From positions 24,640 to 88,639 of the forward strand of contig NZ_KB895425.1 in the NCBI RefSeq assembly GCF_000374845.1: 64,000 nucleotides of DNA, written 5' to 3'. Positions 25,529-33,922 of the stretch are shown piece by piece (position 1 is the first letter of the stretch; each line of letters opens with the position of its first letter). Below the pieces are notes generated by a model, which saw nothing but the letters and a program-made list of their open reading frames with translations, searched no databases and was not told the DNA's origin. The DNA is from Paenibacillus terrigena DSM 21567 (GTDB lineage: Bacteria > Bacillota > Bacilli > Paenibacillales > Paenibacillaceae). The position numbers and the translations under genes are program-made.

Positions 25529-27288
25529 GAGTTCACCTCAAGTTTCGGTATATAAAGTGTAACTACAGTGCCTTCTCCTATCCTACTCTCAATATCCAAC
25601 CCGTAGTTTATGCCGAATATTAATCGCAGCCTCGAATGCACATTCATGATTCCGACGGATGACGATTCTTTTGATTCGAAAGGTGTCATTTGAAGATTGG
25701 CTCGTAGACGATTTAAGGTTTCCGGCATGATTCCCTTTCCGTTATCTGTTATCTTTACTTGGATCTTATCCTGAACTTCATTTACGCTGATTTGAATTTC
25801 GATATTTTTCCCTTTATTCATGGCATGCTTGAAAATATTCTCTACGATCGGTTGAACCGAAAATTTGGCAATTCGTTCGTTCTGGTAATGATTTGGAAAG
25901 TTGATAATAAATCGTGATTTGGGATATCTGAATTGTTGGAGTTTTAAGTAATATTCAACGTAATAAAGCTCCTCGTATAAGGTCACGACCGTTTCTTTAT
26001 TTCTGATGTTCCATCTGAAAATTTCGCTTAACTGATAAATGGTCTCCGATAGATTCATATTTTTTTCTTTGATGGCCTGCATACGAACAATTTCTAGCAT
26101 GTTTGACAAGAAGTGAGGATTAACCTGAGAATGCAGCAACTGTAACTCCGCTTCTTTCGACTTAATCTCAAGAACGTACTCCTGTTGAATAAATTCCGAT
26201 AGCTTGGAAATCAACTGATTGTACGTGTCCTCCAAAATCGTAAATTCGTCGTTTTTATGTATTGGGATCAGATAGACAAATTCGCCTGGATTGTATTTCC
26301 GCATATTGCGGGTTAAGGTTTGGACTCGCCTGGATAATCCTCTGGAGATATAGAAGGCAACGAAGACGTTCAAGAGAATAATGGCGGTCAACGTGATCCA
26401 TTGGTTTTTCTTCATGGCGAGTATATTCTCAATTAGTTTTTTCTTAGATATAAACATTGTAAATATCATGTCATCCACAGAGTTCTGGACTTGTGTAACG
26501 AAATAATGCTCAGAATCGAGCTCACTATCATCGATATTTGATTGATTGACATCCGCTGGCATCGTATTTCCTGAGATTCTTATTGTGCCATTAGCATTCT
26601 TTAATTCGATTAAAGAATCCGTTCTGAGATGTGATCCTGCTTTTTGAAGGAAATCGGTATCCACACTGATTAGCAAGTATCCGACTGGTTGGCTTTCTGC
26701 AAGCGCATTTGGATCTTTCACTTTTAGAACAAAAACCAAGTCATAGTTATTCGAATTAACGTTCGTATCTGTTTTTCCGATCGGATATACTTTCACGTAC
26801 TCGTTGGTATCAAGAGAAATCATGGAATCAAATTTGGGTAGAAGACTTGGATCGAAATATCTAACAAAAGCAAACTTCTCCTCATCATTATTTCTAATAA
26901 ACAATATCGAGCTGAAACTCTCATCCGTGTAAGCCATCGATTGCAGGAATTGCTCGATTTCAGCTTTATGCCTTAAGTCGTCCACCTGAGTTGTTCCTTG
27001 ATATTTCTTTATCTTCTCAAGGATGGATTCGCTCTGATTGGATTCGAAGAACAAGGAGAATACATTCGAACGTATTTGCTTTAATTTGTGGTTGTACGCA
27101 TCTTGAACATCAAGAATCTCAGCTTGGGCATATCCATATTCGCGTTCTTTTATAAATTGATCGATACGAATAATGTTAAGCTGACCTCCAATCAGAATGA
27201 GGACGGATTGTATAACGATTACGGCAATAAAAACTTTAGCAAACAAGGAATAATTCAACTTCTTTAAAAAATTATGCAGATACTTCAC
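25525..27288 (-). CDS. Sensor histidine kinase (YesM-like)
   Basis: The 587-residue protein has a membrane segment at about 15-35, an extracellular sensor region, a second segment near residue 300, a HAMP linker, and a His_kinase domain with phosphoacceptor in LLHSQVNPHFLSNMLE. The ATP-binding lobe shows PIVENIFKHAMNKGKN and KITDNGKGI. It would sense an extracellular sugar or the liganded binding protein. It overlaps its response regulator gene by ATGA. The phosphoacceptor motif is slightly variant (QVNPHFLSN versus the common QINPHFLYN). Confidence 0.92.
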   Translation of the reverse strand: MKYLHNFLKKLNYSLFAKVFIAVIVIQSVLILIGGQLNIIRIDQFIKEREYGYAQAEILDVQDAYNHKLKQIRSNVFSLFFESNQSESILEKIKKYQGTTQVDDLRHKAEIEQFLQSMAYTDESFSSILFIRNNDEEKFAFVRYFDPSLLPKFDSMISLDTNEYVKVYPIGKTDTNVNSNNYDLVFVLKVKDPNALAESQPVGYLLISVDTDFLQKAGSHLRTDSLIELKNANGTIRISGNTMPADVNQSNIDDSELDSEHYFVTQVQNSVDDMIFTMFISKKKLIENILAMKKNQWITLTAIILLNVFVAFYISRGLSRRVQTLTRNMRKYNPGEFVYLIPIHKNDEFTILEDTYNQLISKLSEFIQQEYVLEIKSKEAELQLLHSQVNPHFLSNMLEIVRMQAIKEKNMNLSETIYQLSEIFRWNIRNKETVVTLYEELYYVEYYLKLQQFRYPKSRFIINFPNHYQNERIAKFSVQPIVENIFKHAMNKGKNIEIQISVNEVQDKIQVKITDNGKGIMPETLNRLRANLQMTPFESKESSSVGIMNVHSRLRLIFGINYGLDIESRIGEGTVVTLYIPKLEVNS

Positions 27289-27293
27289 TCCCC

Positions 27294-27407
27294 CCTTGTT
27301 ATGGGAAAGACGCCTCTACGGTAACCACCAAGTTAGCAGAGACATCCGCAATTGCCAATCATTATGCGACTAATTATAGGAAGTGGTTGATGAACGGTCA
27401 AGCTTAA
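27294..27407 (+). other. Orphan plus-strand protein-end remnant
   Basis: The plus strand reads CYGKDASTVTTKLAETSAIA, then NHYATNYRKWLMNGQA and TAA, a protein-like tail without a start codon, in the gap before the kinase gene. I do not recognise it. It could be the C-terminus of a gene lost from this spot. The rest of the gap to 27645 holds only the terminator at 27564. Confidence 0.25.
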
Positions 27408-27563
27408 TTTTTCCACTATTACCCATCCCTTAAGCCCCACTTTGAATAATATTGATGCTGCAAATCATTAACCTTATTAACCTTCAAACGCCACGTCAAC
27501 TACTCTTGATTCAGTAAATCATTTTTATCATGATCCAACTTTTATCGATTGTATTGCTTATAA

Positions 27564-27590
27564 TAAAAAAAAGCGCACTGCGCGTGCGCG
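27564..27590 (-). terminator. Intrinsic terminator after the beta-lactamase-like gene
   Basis: GCGCA and TGCGC arms enclose a 7-nt loop, with T8 following on the minus strand. It closes the kinase-hydrolase transcript before the two-component genes. Confidence 0.8.
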
Positions 27591-27645
27591 AAATATATGC
27601 ATTTAGAACGATATTTGTCACCTTCTCATTTTCTTCCTTCGAGAA

Positions 27646-28647
27646 TTATTGTGACAATACACATTTACATACCATGTTTCCAAAAGTTTGGATGTCTTGA
27701 ATATAGTCATAATCAGGAGGATTTTGCTCGGTTTGGTTCAACATTCGGACTGCTACAACATGATACTCAGGGATAACCAAGACGGTATTTCCATATAACC
27801 CAAGTGACTGATAGGCTTGTATAGGGAGCTTGTCACCTAATTCCGATAAAGGTCGAGGCATGTCCTGAATCCACCAAAAAAATCCATGACGCGGCAATGT
27901 CTCGTTAAGGCTTAAAGGCGTAGTAATAGAACTAACTTGATCAAAGATGGCGCTAGGAACCCGTTGCATGCCATTCACTTTTCCTTTTGTTAAATGAATA
28001 TATCCCCAATAGGCTAATTCTCGCGTACTAACAAATAGATTTACATCATGGCCTTGATCATCCTTGTAGTTTTCATTCAGCCATACTAAATTTTCCGATT
28101 TTTCTTTTACCCAACCTGATTCAGTGAACCCGTAGGGTAAGAATAGTCTTTCTTCTATGACCTCTGCGAGTGTTTGGCCAAATACCTGTTGAATAATTTT
28201 TATTAGCAGATTGACACCTGTGTTGTTATACTTCCAATCCGTCCCTGATGGGAATATCCTTCGATGATGATCACCGCCTTGGAGGCCGTGCGTATGCGTT
28301 AGCAAATGACGTATTTTCGTATCTCTACAGATAAGCTCGTCCAAATCATTTAGATAATTAGTAACATCATCATCTAAACTATTAATTCTGCCCTCATAAA
28401 GAGCGAGGCTTACAGCGAACCCTAAGTACGTTTTTCGGATTGAAGCAACATTGAACCTAGATTGTGGATCTACCATTCGACTGCCTACTGATTTATCGTG
28501 ATATCCCGAATACCATTCATTAACAACACAATCATTTTGAATAATATAAGTGGATGCTGCTGATGCAGAAATCTTATGACTTATCTGTAAGACGTACTCG
28601 TTTAGTTCACGAAACGCACGATTTGAAGTATCAACTAACATTTGCAT
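27646..28647 (-). CDS. Serine beta-lactamase-like hydrolase (class C/DD-peptidase fold)
   Basis: The 333-residue protein has the SxxK motif at Ser69-Ile-Arg-Lys72 and the YxN motif at Tyr140-Asn-Asn142, in class C beta-lactamase order. There is no signal peptide, so a cytoplasmic esterase, amidase or peptidase role is likelier than drug resistance. The third motif (HxG/KTG) is not obvious; HGFFWWIQD at about 278 is a candidate. It lies 27 bp after the amino-sugar kinase gene and probably shares its transcript. AGGTG precedes the ATG by about 8 nt. Confidence 0.8.
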   Translation of the reverse strand: MQMLVDTSNRAFRELNEYVLQISHKISASAASTYIIQNDCVVNEWYSGYHDKSVGSRMVDPQSRFNVASIRKTYLGFAVSLALYEGRINSLDDDVTNYLNDLDELICRDTKIRHLLTHTHGLQGGDHHRRIFPSGTDWKYNNTGVNLLIKIIQQVFGQTLAEVIEERLFLPYGFTESGWVKEKSENLVWLNENYKDDQGHDVNLFVSTRELAYWGYIHLTKGKVNGMQRVPSAIFDQVSSITTPLSLNETLPRHGFFWWIQDMPRPLSELGDKLPIQAYQSLGLYGNTVLVIPEYHVVAVRMLNQTEQNPPDYDYIQDIQTFGNMVCKCVLSQ

Positions 28648-28674
28648 CGATATTCACCTATCCATCCATTTCTA

Positions 28675-29619
28675 TTAAGTATATACGTTTGTGGGGATGC
28701 CTAGCTCCTTATAAGCCAGTAGAATGGCACCGACGACGGGCGAAAATTGCGCTTCGACCACGTGATAATTCTTTATTGGATTTGCCGTGAGCAATTCTGT
28801 CAGCTTCCCGCACATATAGGGGCTGCAGATGACACTGCCAATTAATGCGACCTCAACGTTACGTTGATCAAAGTTGGAGCCGACAAGCTCTATACCCAAT
28901 TGAAGCTGCTCAACAGCGCGGTTGCAGACACGTCTTGCAACGCTGCTCCCCTGTGCAGCGGCGCTTGTGACTTGCGGAGCGAACTGTCCGAACAGTTGAT
29001 CCCGCTTCATCGTATCGGGTTGAAATCCCTGCCGAGCAAGTTCCTGCAACTGCTCTAAGCTATTCACTTGCCAATGTTGCAGCATTTCTGTAATCAGCCT
29101 CTCATTCGAATCATCTCGATGGCCTGCAAGCACTTCATAGACAGCGTCATAGGCGAGATGACGCGCTGCACTATATGCGTATTGATGATAATCTAAGTTC
29201 CTGATCCGTCTGTCGTGTTCATCAATCCCCATGATCATCGTGCCTGTTCCGGCGATTGCAATAATTCCTGGCCTATTCTGTAACGCGCCCGCGTGAGCAA
29301 TATCTGAGTCATTCAAGTGCAGCTTAGGACAATGGAGTCCCGGCAAGTCAGTGAAAGCAGTAATCCATGCATCATCAGCTTCTGATTCGTAGCCTGCAAT
29401 GCCAGCAACAAGCATAGCCGCATCCGTCGCAACTCGTCCTGCCTTCGCAAGTGCGTCCTCAATCGTTACTTTCACATGATCTGACGCGTTTTCGTCTTTA
29501 TACTTGGATGCACACCCACCCTCAGCATAAGCAAGCTTGTTCCCCTTTAGATCACATATCATGACCCTCGTACTCGTACCGCCTCCATCAATGCCAATAA
29601 CAACATCGCGTTCCATCAT
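28675..29619 (-). CDS. BadF/BadG-type kinase, N-acetylglucosamine kinase-like
   Basis: The 314-residue protein begins with the phosphate-1 loop GIDGGGTSTRVMI (residues 9-21) and has AIAGTGTMIMG as phosphate-2 and VALIGSVICSP near the adenosine region, all features of the ASKHA N-acetylglucosamine kinase family. It would phosphorylate an imported amino sugar with ATP in the cytoplasm. This fits release of N-acetylglucosamine by the GH20 enzyme encoded at 60-63 kb. It is the first gene of the minus-strand sugar locus. Confidence 0.85.
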   Translation of the reverse strand: MMERDVVIGIDGGGTSTRVMICDLKGNKLAYAEGGCASKYKDENASDHVKVTIEDALAKAGRVATDAAMLVAGIAGYESEADDAWITAFTDLPGLHCPKLHLNDSDIAHAGALQNRPGIIAIAGTGTMIMGIDEHDRRIRNLDYHQYAYSAARHLAYDAVYEVLAGHRDDSNERLITEMLQHWQVNSLEQLQELARQGFQPDTMKRDQLFGQFAPQVTSAAAQGSSVARRVCNRAVEQLQLGIELVGSNFDQRNVEVALIGSVICSPYMCGKLTELLTANPIKNYHVVEAQFSPVVGAILLAYKELGIPTNVYT

Positions 29620-29710
29620 ATATGTAACAACCTCCTACCCATCTGGTGACAAAATAATCCAATATGTTCTATTTCTTTATCTCTTACAATAAACCTTCTT
29701 TTGCCCTTAT

Positions 29711-29761
29711 ATTGAAAAAAGGCTGCCCTATGGCAGCCATTGAATTATCGTGTCCCGTTAG
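29711..29761 (-). repeat. Cassette-border-like element next to IS110
   Basis: The minus strand reads CTAACGGGACACGATAATTC, then a GGCTGCC/GGCAGCC stem with a 4-nt loop and T6. The right-hand module is missing: the sequence on the other side of CTAACGGG is the IS110-type element. So the element was either cut by the insertion or used as its target. Confidence 0.65.
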
Positions 29762-29873
29762 AATTCCTGTAATACGAATAATTTGGAGTTTGAACAAAAA
29801 CGAGCGCCTCTGTAAGATGGGGTTACGCACGAGGTCAAAAGCCTCAAAAAGCCCATCAGGAGGTCGCTCTACT

Positions 29874-31139
29874 ATGAAGTTTAAAGCACAAGACAAGCAA
29901 AATCAACTCATTGAAAACATTACCGTTCATCATCTGGTCATCGGTGTAGATATCGCTCAAGAAATACACGTGGCCCGCGCTGTCAGCTTTCGAGGGATCG
30001 CTCTTGGATCTCCCCTCAAGTTCGGTAACCATCATGAAGGATTTAAGCTGTTCAAGCGCTGGATTGAGGACCTGCTCGAAACCTACAGTCTAAGCAGGAT
30101 CATCGTTGGTATGGAACCCACTGGCCATTACTGGTTCAGCCTAGCACGCTGGCTTGTCGATCAAAGCATTGAAGTCGTTCTAGTTAATCCTCATCTTGTA
30201 AAAAAGAACAAGGAGAACCGGGATAATACACCGTCTAAAAGTGACCATAAAGATGCACTTGTCATTGCAGACATGGTCAAAAACGGATACTACTCCCCTG
30301 TTCGTTTTCATTCGGAAGCTTACGAGGAACTGCGCATTCTCATGGCTAACCGAGAGACGGTTACCAAGCGCCTCAACAGTGCGGTTAATCAGATTCATCG
30401 CTGGGTAGACATTGTCTTTCCCGAGCTCCGTCAAGTCTTTAAAATTCTTACCTGCACCAGTGCCATCGCAACTCTCAGACTCTTTCCTTTACCTAAAGAA
30501 ATTAGTCAATTAAACACGGAACAGATCATTAACGGCTGGAAGCAATATGTGAAGCGTCACGCTGGAGTTAAACGCGCCGGACTTCTCATTTCACTTGCAA
30601 AATCCAGTGTGGGCGCTACGCAGGCGCTTCACTCTTACAAACTTCATCTTGGGCAATTGCTCGAAGAATATGACCTCGCCCAGCGCCAACTTGAACAGAT
30701 TGAGCACGAGCTCCATCTCATTCTTGAACGTATTCCTTATGCACAGAAGCTGCTTGAAATACGAGGCGTCAATGCAACGAGTCTAGCTGGCGTACTCGGT
30801 GAGGCCGGTGATCTAAGTGGCTATTCGCATGGAAATGCTCTGCTGCGGCATGCCGGGTTGAATCTAGCTGAGGCCAGTTCAGGGAAATGGCGAGGAAAAA
30901 TGGTTCTCAGCAAACGCGGTCGTCCACGTCTGCGTCATTTTCTCTATCTCATGACGATGTGTATGGTGATGACTAACCCAGAAGTTCGAGCCTTACACCA
31001 CTACAATGTTGAGGGGAAAAAGTTAAAAAAGATGAAATCTATTATGAAATTATGTGGTAAAGTCGCGCGGATGCTTGTCGGTCTGGCTAAAAGCAGCGAA
31101 GCATACGACTCGTTTAGAGTTTTCCCACAGGCCGCATAG
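29874..31139 (+). CDS. IS110-family transposase (DEDD RuvC-like)
   Basis: The 421-residue protein starts at ATG 29874 (GGAGG 11 nt upstream); the longer frame to 29664 runs into flanking DNA. It has an N-terminal RuvC-like DEDD catalytic domain: Asp in VIGVDIAQE, Glu in IVGMEPTGHYW, and a KSDHKDA pair. The C-terminal serine-containing Tnp domain includes GVNATSLAGVLGEAGDL and VLSKRGRPRLRHFLY. Members recombine using an element-encoded bridge RNA. The gene is intact and is likely to be a recent arrival. Confidence 0.92.
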   Translation: MKFKAQDKQNQLIENITVHHLVIGVDIAQEIHVARAVSFRGIALGSPLKFGNHHEGFKLFKRWIEDLLETYSLSRIIVGMEPTGHYWFSLARWLVDQSIEVVLVNPHLVKKNKENRDNTPSKSDHKDALVIADMVKNGYYSPVRFHSEAYEELRILMANRETVTKRLNSAVNQIHRWVDIVFPELRQVFKILTCTSAIATLRLFPLPKEISQLNTEQIINGWKQYVKRHAGVKRAGLLISLAKSSVGATQALHSYKLHLGQLLEEYDLAQRQLEQIEHELHLILERIPYAQKLLEIRGVNATSLAGVLGEAGDLSGYSHGNALLRHAGLNLAEASSGKWRGKMVLSKRGRPRLRHFLYLMTMCMVMTNPEVRALHHYNVEGKKLKKMKSIMKLCGKVARMLVGLAKSSEAYDSFRVFPQAA

Positions 31140-31400
31140 AACCTGTCGATCCTCACCAACTCATGCATTCGCAGGATGAAAAGAAGCACGGAGTATCGGG
31201 AGACGTTACGCAAAAGGGCTCGGACCCGTTCCGTTAGAAAGACCGACCTTCCACCCCTTAGTTAGATGTGACAAAGGAATGAAAGGGCATAGACCCGTTG
31301 AGATATGGGAGCGAGAATCGCTAAGGCGAAGTGGAGACGTGCATATATGGAACAATATGGGTGGAGTGTACTTCACCTTTATTTGTGCATGCCCCTTTTC
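31140..31400 (+). other. Non-coding IS110 end, candidate bridge-RNA region
   Basis: This 260-bp stretch after the transposase stop lacks coding character. It has two related motifs, aaagggctcggacccgtt near 31212 and aaagggcatagacccgtt near 31284, each with GGG and CCC arms. In IS110 elements one non-coding end encodes the bridge RNA with two internal loops; the paired motifs would suit that. The 140 bp from 31400 to 31539 show nothing I can name. Confidence 0.35.
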
Positions 31401-31539
31401 ATTTCAATTCAGCCACAAGCTCCTCCATGTCTTCTTCTCTCATCTTAATCTAGGGTGAAATCCTGCGAATTCATGAGTCTGAGTGAGGAAATTAAATCAT
31501 ATCGAGGGAGCGTAACAATACATCATATTAGTGTTAGAT

Positions 31540-31973
31540 TCATTTCCAATTATTTTTCACAATGACAATGACAAGTATGAGCAAGAATGACCCGGCAATA
31601 TACCATAAAACTCTTCTCCAATCAAATGAAGCACCTGCATATTCACCCTCATAGTTCGCTTTAATGAATGATCCATCATTTATCTTTATTGCAATCGCCT
31701 CATTGATGTCAACGCCTTTTATATTGTAATATTCAGTGCCCTTCGGATAGTGATTCGAAAAATTACCTAAATATGTACCTTCCTTGTCTGAAAATGATGT
31801 AACTTTGCCGATGTTTGAACCGATTTGTTCCGTTTCCACTCGATTGTCCGAAATGATATAGGATTTACCGTCGTTTACAACAAAATTGTATGCCCAATCC
31901 GCATGAATTGACCCTATTGCAAAAAAGTGCTTGCCAGCCAGAGCATAATCAGCAAAAACAGAGATTTTCTCAA
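31540..31973 (-). pseudogene. Secreted single-pass membrane protein, frameshifted at a homopolymer
   Basis: From TTG 31973 (GGGGGAG 5 nt upstream) the frame gives LRKSLFLLIMLWLASTFLQ, a signal peptide, then stops. The adjacent frame continues FFAIGSIHADWAYNFVVNDG, and later VETEQIGSNIGKVTSF, to a C-terminal membrane segment (VLWYIAGSFLLILVIVIV). The switch falls in the A6 run at 31921-31926. Restored, the protein would have about 144 residues, with the bulk outside the membrane. The family is unknown. Confidence 0.6.
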
Positions 31974-32030
31974 ACTATCTCCCCCCTTGTTTCTTCCCAT
32001 AATCAGACGATAATAAAGATATATTGTTGC

Positions 32031-32060
32031 ACTATCCTGCCAGTTAGCTTAATAAGCAAA
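32031..32060 (-). repeat. Cassette-border-like core (right module only)
   Basis: The plus strand reads actatcctgccAGTTAGCTT followed by AATAAGC, matching the TTAAGCTAACNGGCAGGATAGT side of the family. A TATGTTCTTGTCGTC motif at about 32117 matches the palindromic repeat at 7022-7067. The 325 bp from 31974 to 32299 contain no gene. Confidence 0.5.
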
Positions 32061-32299
32061 ATACCAGAGAAGTCTAAATCGTACGTGTAATTCGGGATTC
32101 CACCTGACTTAACGGCTGTGAATATATGTTCTTGTCGTCTATTGTAAATAGAAAAAATAAGAGTTAAAATAGTGCTCCGCACTTTCCACGAACTTGCGCA
32201 GCTAAGGTGCCTAATTTCAAGCGGAAAAACCCTTCCGGCCTCCTCTTGCCGCAATAACTGGTATAATAACTATACGTCATATCTATATCGGGAGAATTA

Positions 32300-33922
32300 T
32301 TGACCATGCATGTCATTCAACCTTTAAAGGATGCGGAATGGAATGAGCTAATCGCCTACATCGGCGAGCATGTTCAAGACATTACGCTCAAACGAGGCTT
32401 TCAATATTATAAACAAAACCGCATCCGCTCCATCGCCATGCCGCAGAGCTATCATATCGAAGCAGACGTGAAGGGCAAAGAAACTTACCACGTCAAGGTT
32501 GAACTTAAGAATGTATCGGCCAGTCGCTGCACTTGTCCAATGCGTCGTTACTGTCAGCATCTCATTGCGGCATTGCTCTGGTACGCAGAGCGACAAGGTC
32601 GGTCGACCCACCAGATCATTAATGCCAAAATTCTGTGGGAGCTAAAAGGAAAGAAATCGGCAAATCCACCTCATCAACCGATTCCAGCAAGCGTAAAACC
32701 AGTCGAACAACGGAAAGTACAGGCCGACATCCGATCCATGAACGTCACCGAATGGCGCTCGTTATGGCATGATTGCGTAACTCCGTTCTCCAATGTCATT
32801 CGGCACGATGCCTACTTGAAGTCCAATCTGGCGGCTATGAATGCGATGAAGCCGGAGCTGCCGCCCGCACTTGATCGCATTTACCGCCTGAACGCGTATA
32901 TTTACATATTGGGCAAAATTACGCAATCGAGTGGTCCAACAGACTACGGTACCGGATACAAAAGCCGGCTGGCACTTGATGATGCCATGGATCTGATTCA
33001 CCCGCTGCTTGGACAAGGCATACCGCTGACTGAAGCAGACAAACGCGCATGGCTGCGGATCATGGAGACGCTGGAAGCCGTTCGACAGCTCATCCGGGAG
33101 CATCCACAGAATGAAGCTTTCATCCAACTCTATCATCAATTGTGGCAGGATTGGATCCGTCCGAATATTTTCGATTCTCGTCCGTATATCGACGAATTAA
33201 GCGCGCTTGACGCCTTGATTCATACGAGCAAAGGACGTGCGCAGCCTTTTCCATGGCTGTATTTCAAAAGCATCATGCTCTTCTATCTGGCCCGGGATCA
33301 GGAAGCTTGGGAGTCACTGCGAGAACTAAGCCGAGCGATATTTCTCACCACGTCGCATCTCACGCCTTTCTTCGATCCCCTCTATGAGGCCAAAGATTGG
33401 CCTCGTCTGAAGGCGTGGTTAGCCGCGACAGGACCCATGCTTCGTAAATATCACAACGAGCGTTTCCAATCGGAATACCTAGACTACTGGAGCGGAATGC
33501 TGCGCCATTCACCGGAAGCGGAGCCGCTCTTATTCGAGACATTGGCGCAGATGCTGCCTTTCTCCCGAACCTACTACCAAGAGACACTCTTGACCTACGA
33601 GAAATGGGAGCAATGGATCGACTATCAACTGGCCTCAGGAGGCGAGCCGCTCGAGTTCAGAGCTACGACGCTAGCGCCCATTGAGAAAAACGCGCCTGAA
33701 GCCCTGCTCCCCTTCTATCATCAGGCTGTGGAACGGTATGTGCAGCAGAAAAATCGGGACAGTTACAAATTAGCAGTGAAATTGCTCAAGCGATTGTTCA
33801 GAATGTATAAAAAAATGAAGCAAGAAGACCGCTGGATGCTGTATCTTGAGACTTTCACTGCACGATACAGCCGTCTTCGCGCCCTGCAACAGGAGCTTCA
33901 GAAAGGAAATCTACAGCTATGA
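32300..33922 (+). CDS. SWIM zinc-finger protein
   Basis: The 540-residue protein has a SWIM finger at residues 77-87 (Cys77-x-Cys79-x5-Cys85-x-His87). SWIM fingers bind DNA or proteins. The remaining 430 residues are mostly helical, without a recognisable catalytic motif. It starts at TTG 32300, with GGGAG 5 nt upstream; ATG at 32306 is an alternative. Its stop overlaps the SNF2 helicase start (ATGA at 33919-33922), so the two products are probably made together. Pairs like this are widespread in Bacillales, but their role is unclear. Confidence 0.85.
   Translation: MTMHVIQPLKDAEWNELIAYIGEHVQDITLKRGFQYYKQNRIRSIAMPQSYHIEADVKGKETYHVKVELKNVSASRCTCPMRRYCQHLIAALLWYAERQGRSTHQIINAKILWELKGKKSANPPHQPIPASVKPVEQRKVQADIRSMNVTEWRSLWHDCVTPFSNVIRHDAYLKSNLAAMNAMKPELPPALDRIYRLNAYIYILGKITQSSGPTDYGTGYKSRLALDDAMDLIHPLLGQGIPLTEADKRAWLRIMETLEAVRQLIREHPQNEAFIQLYHQLWQDWIRPNIFDSRPYIDELSALDALIHTSKGRAQPFPWLYFKSIMLFYLARDQEAWESLRELSRAIFLTTSHLTPFFDPLYEAKDWPRLKAWLAATGPMLRKYHNERFQSEYLDYWSGMLRHSPEAEPLLFETLAQMLPFSRTYYQETLLTYEKWEQWIDYQLASGGEPLEFRATTLAPIEKNAPEALLPFYHQAVERYVQQKNRDSYKLAVKLLKRLFRMYKKMKQEDRWMLYLETFTARYSRLRALQQELQKGNLQL

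Larger units (their letters stand above)
29762..31400 (+). mobile_element. IS110-family insertion element (boundaries approximate)
   Basis: The transposase gene is intact and flanked by about 110 bp of non-coding DNA on the left and about 260 bp on the right. No terminal inverted repeats are evident, as expected for IS110 elements. The left edge touches a CGTTAG core, and IS1111-type members are known to prefer integron attC sites, so an insertion preference is possible. The ends are estimated from loss of array-like sequence. Confidence 0.7.

Noticed and set aside
29664..29873. Longer start for the IS110 transposase
   Set aside because: The extra 70 codons run through the border element and flanking DNA, and GGAGG is located before ATG 29874.
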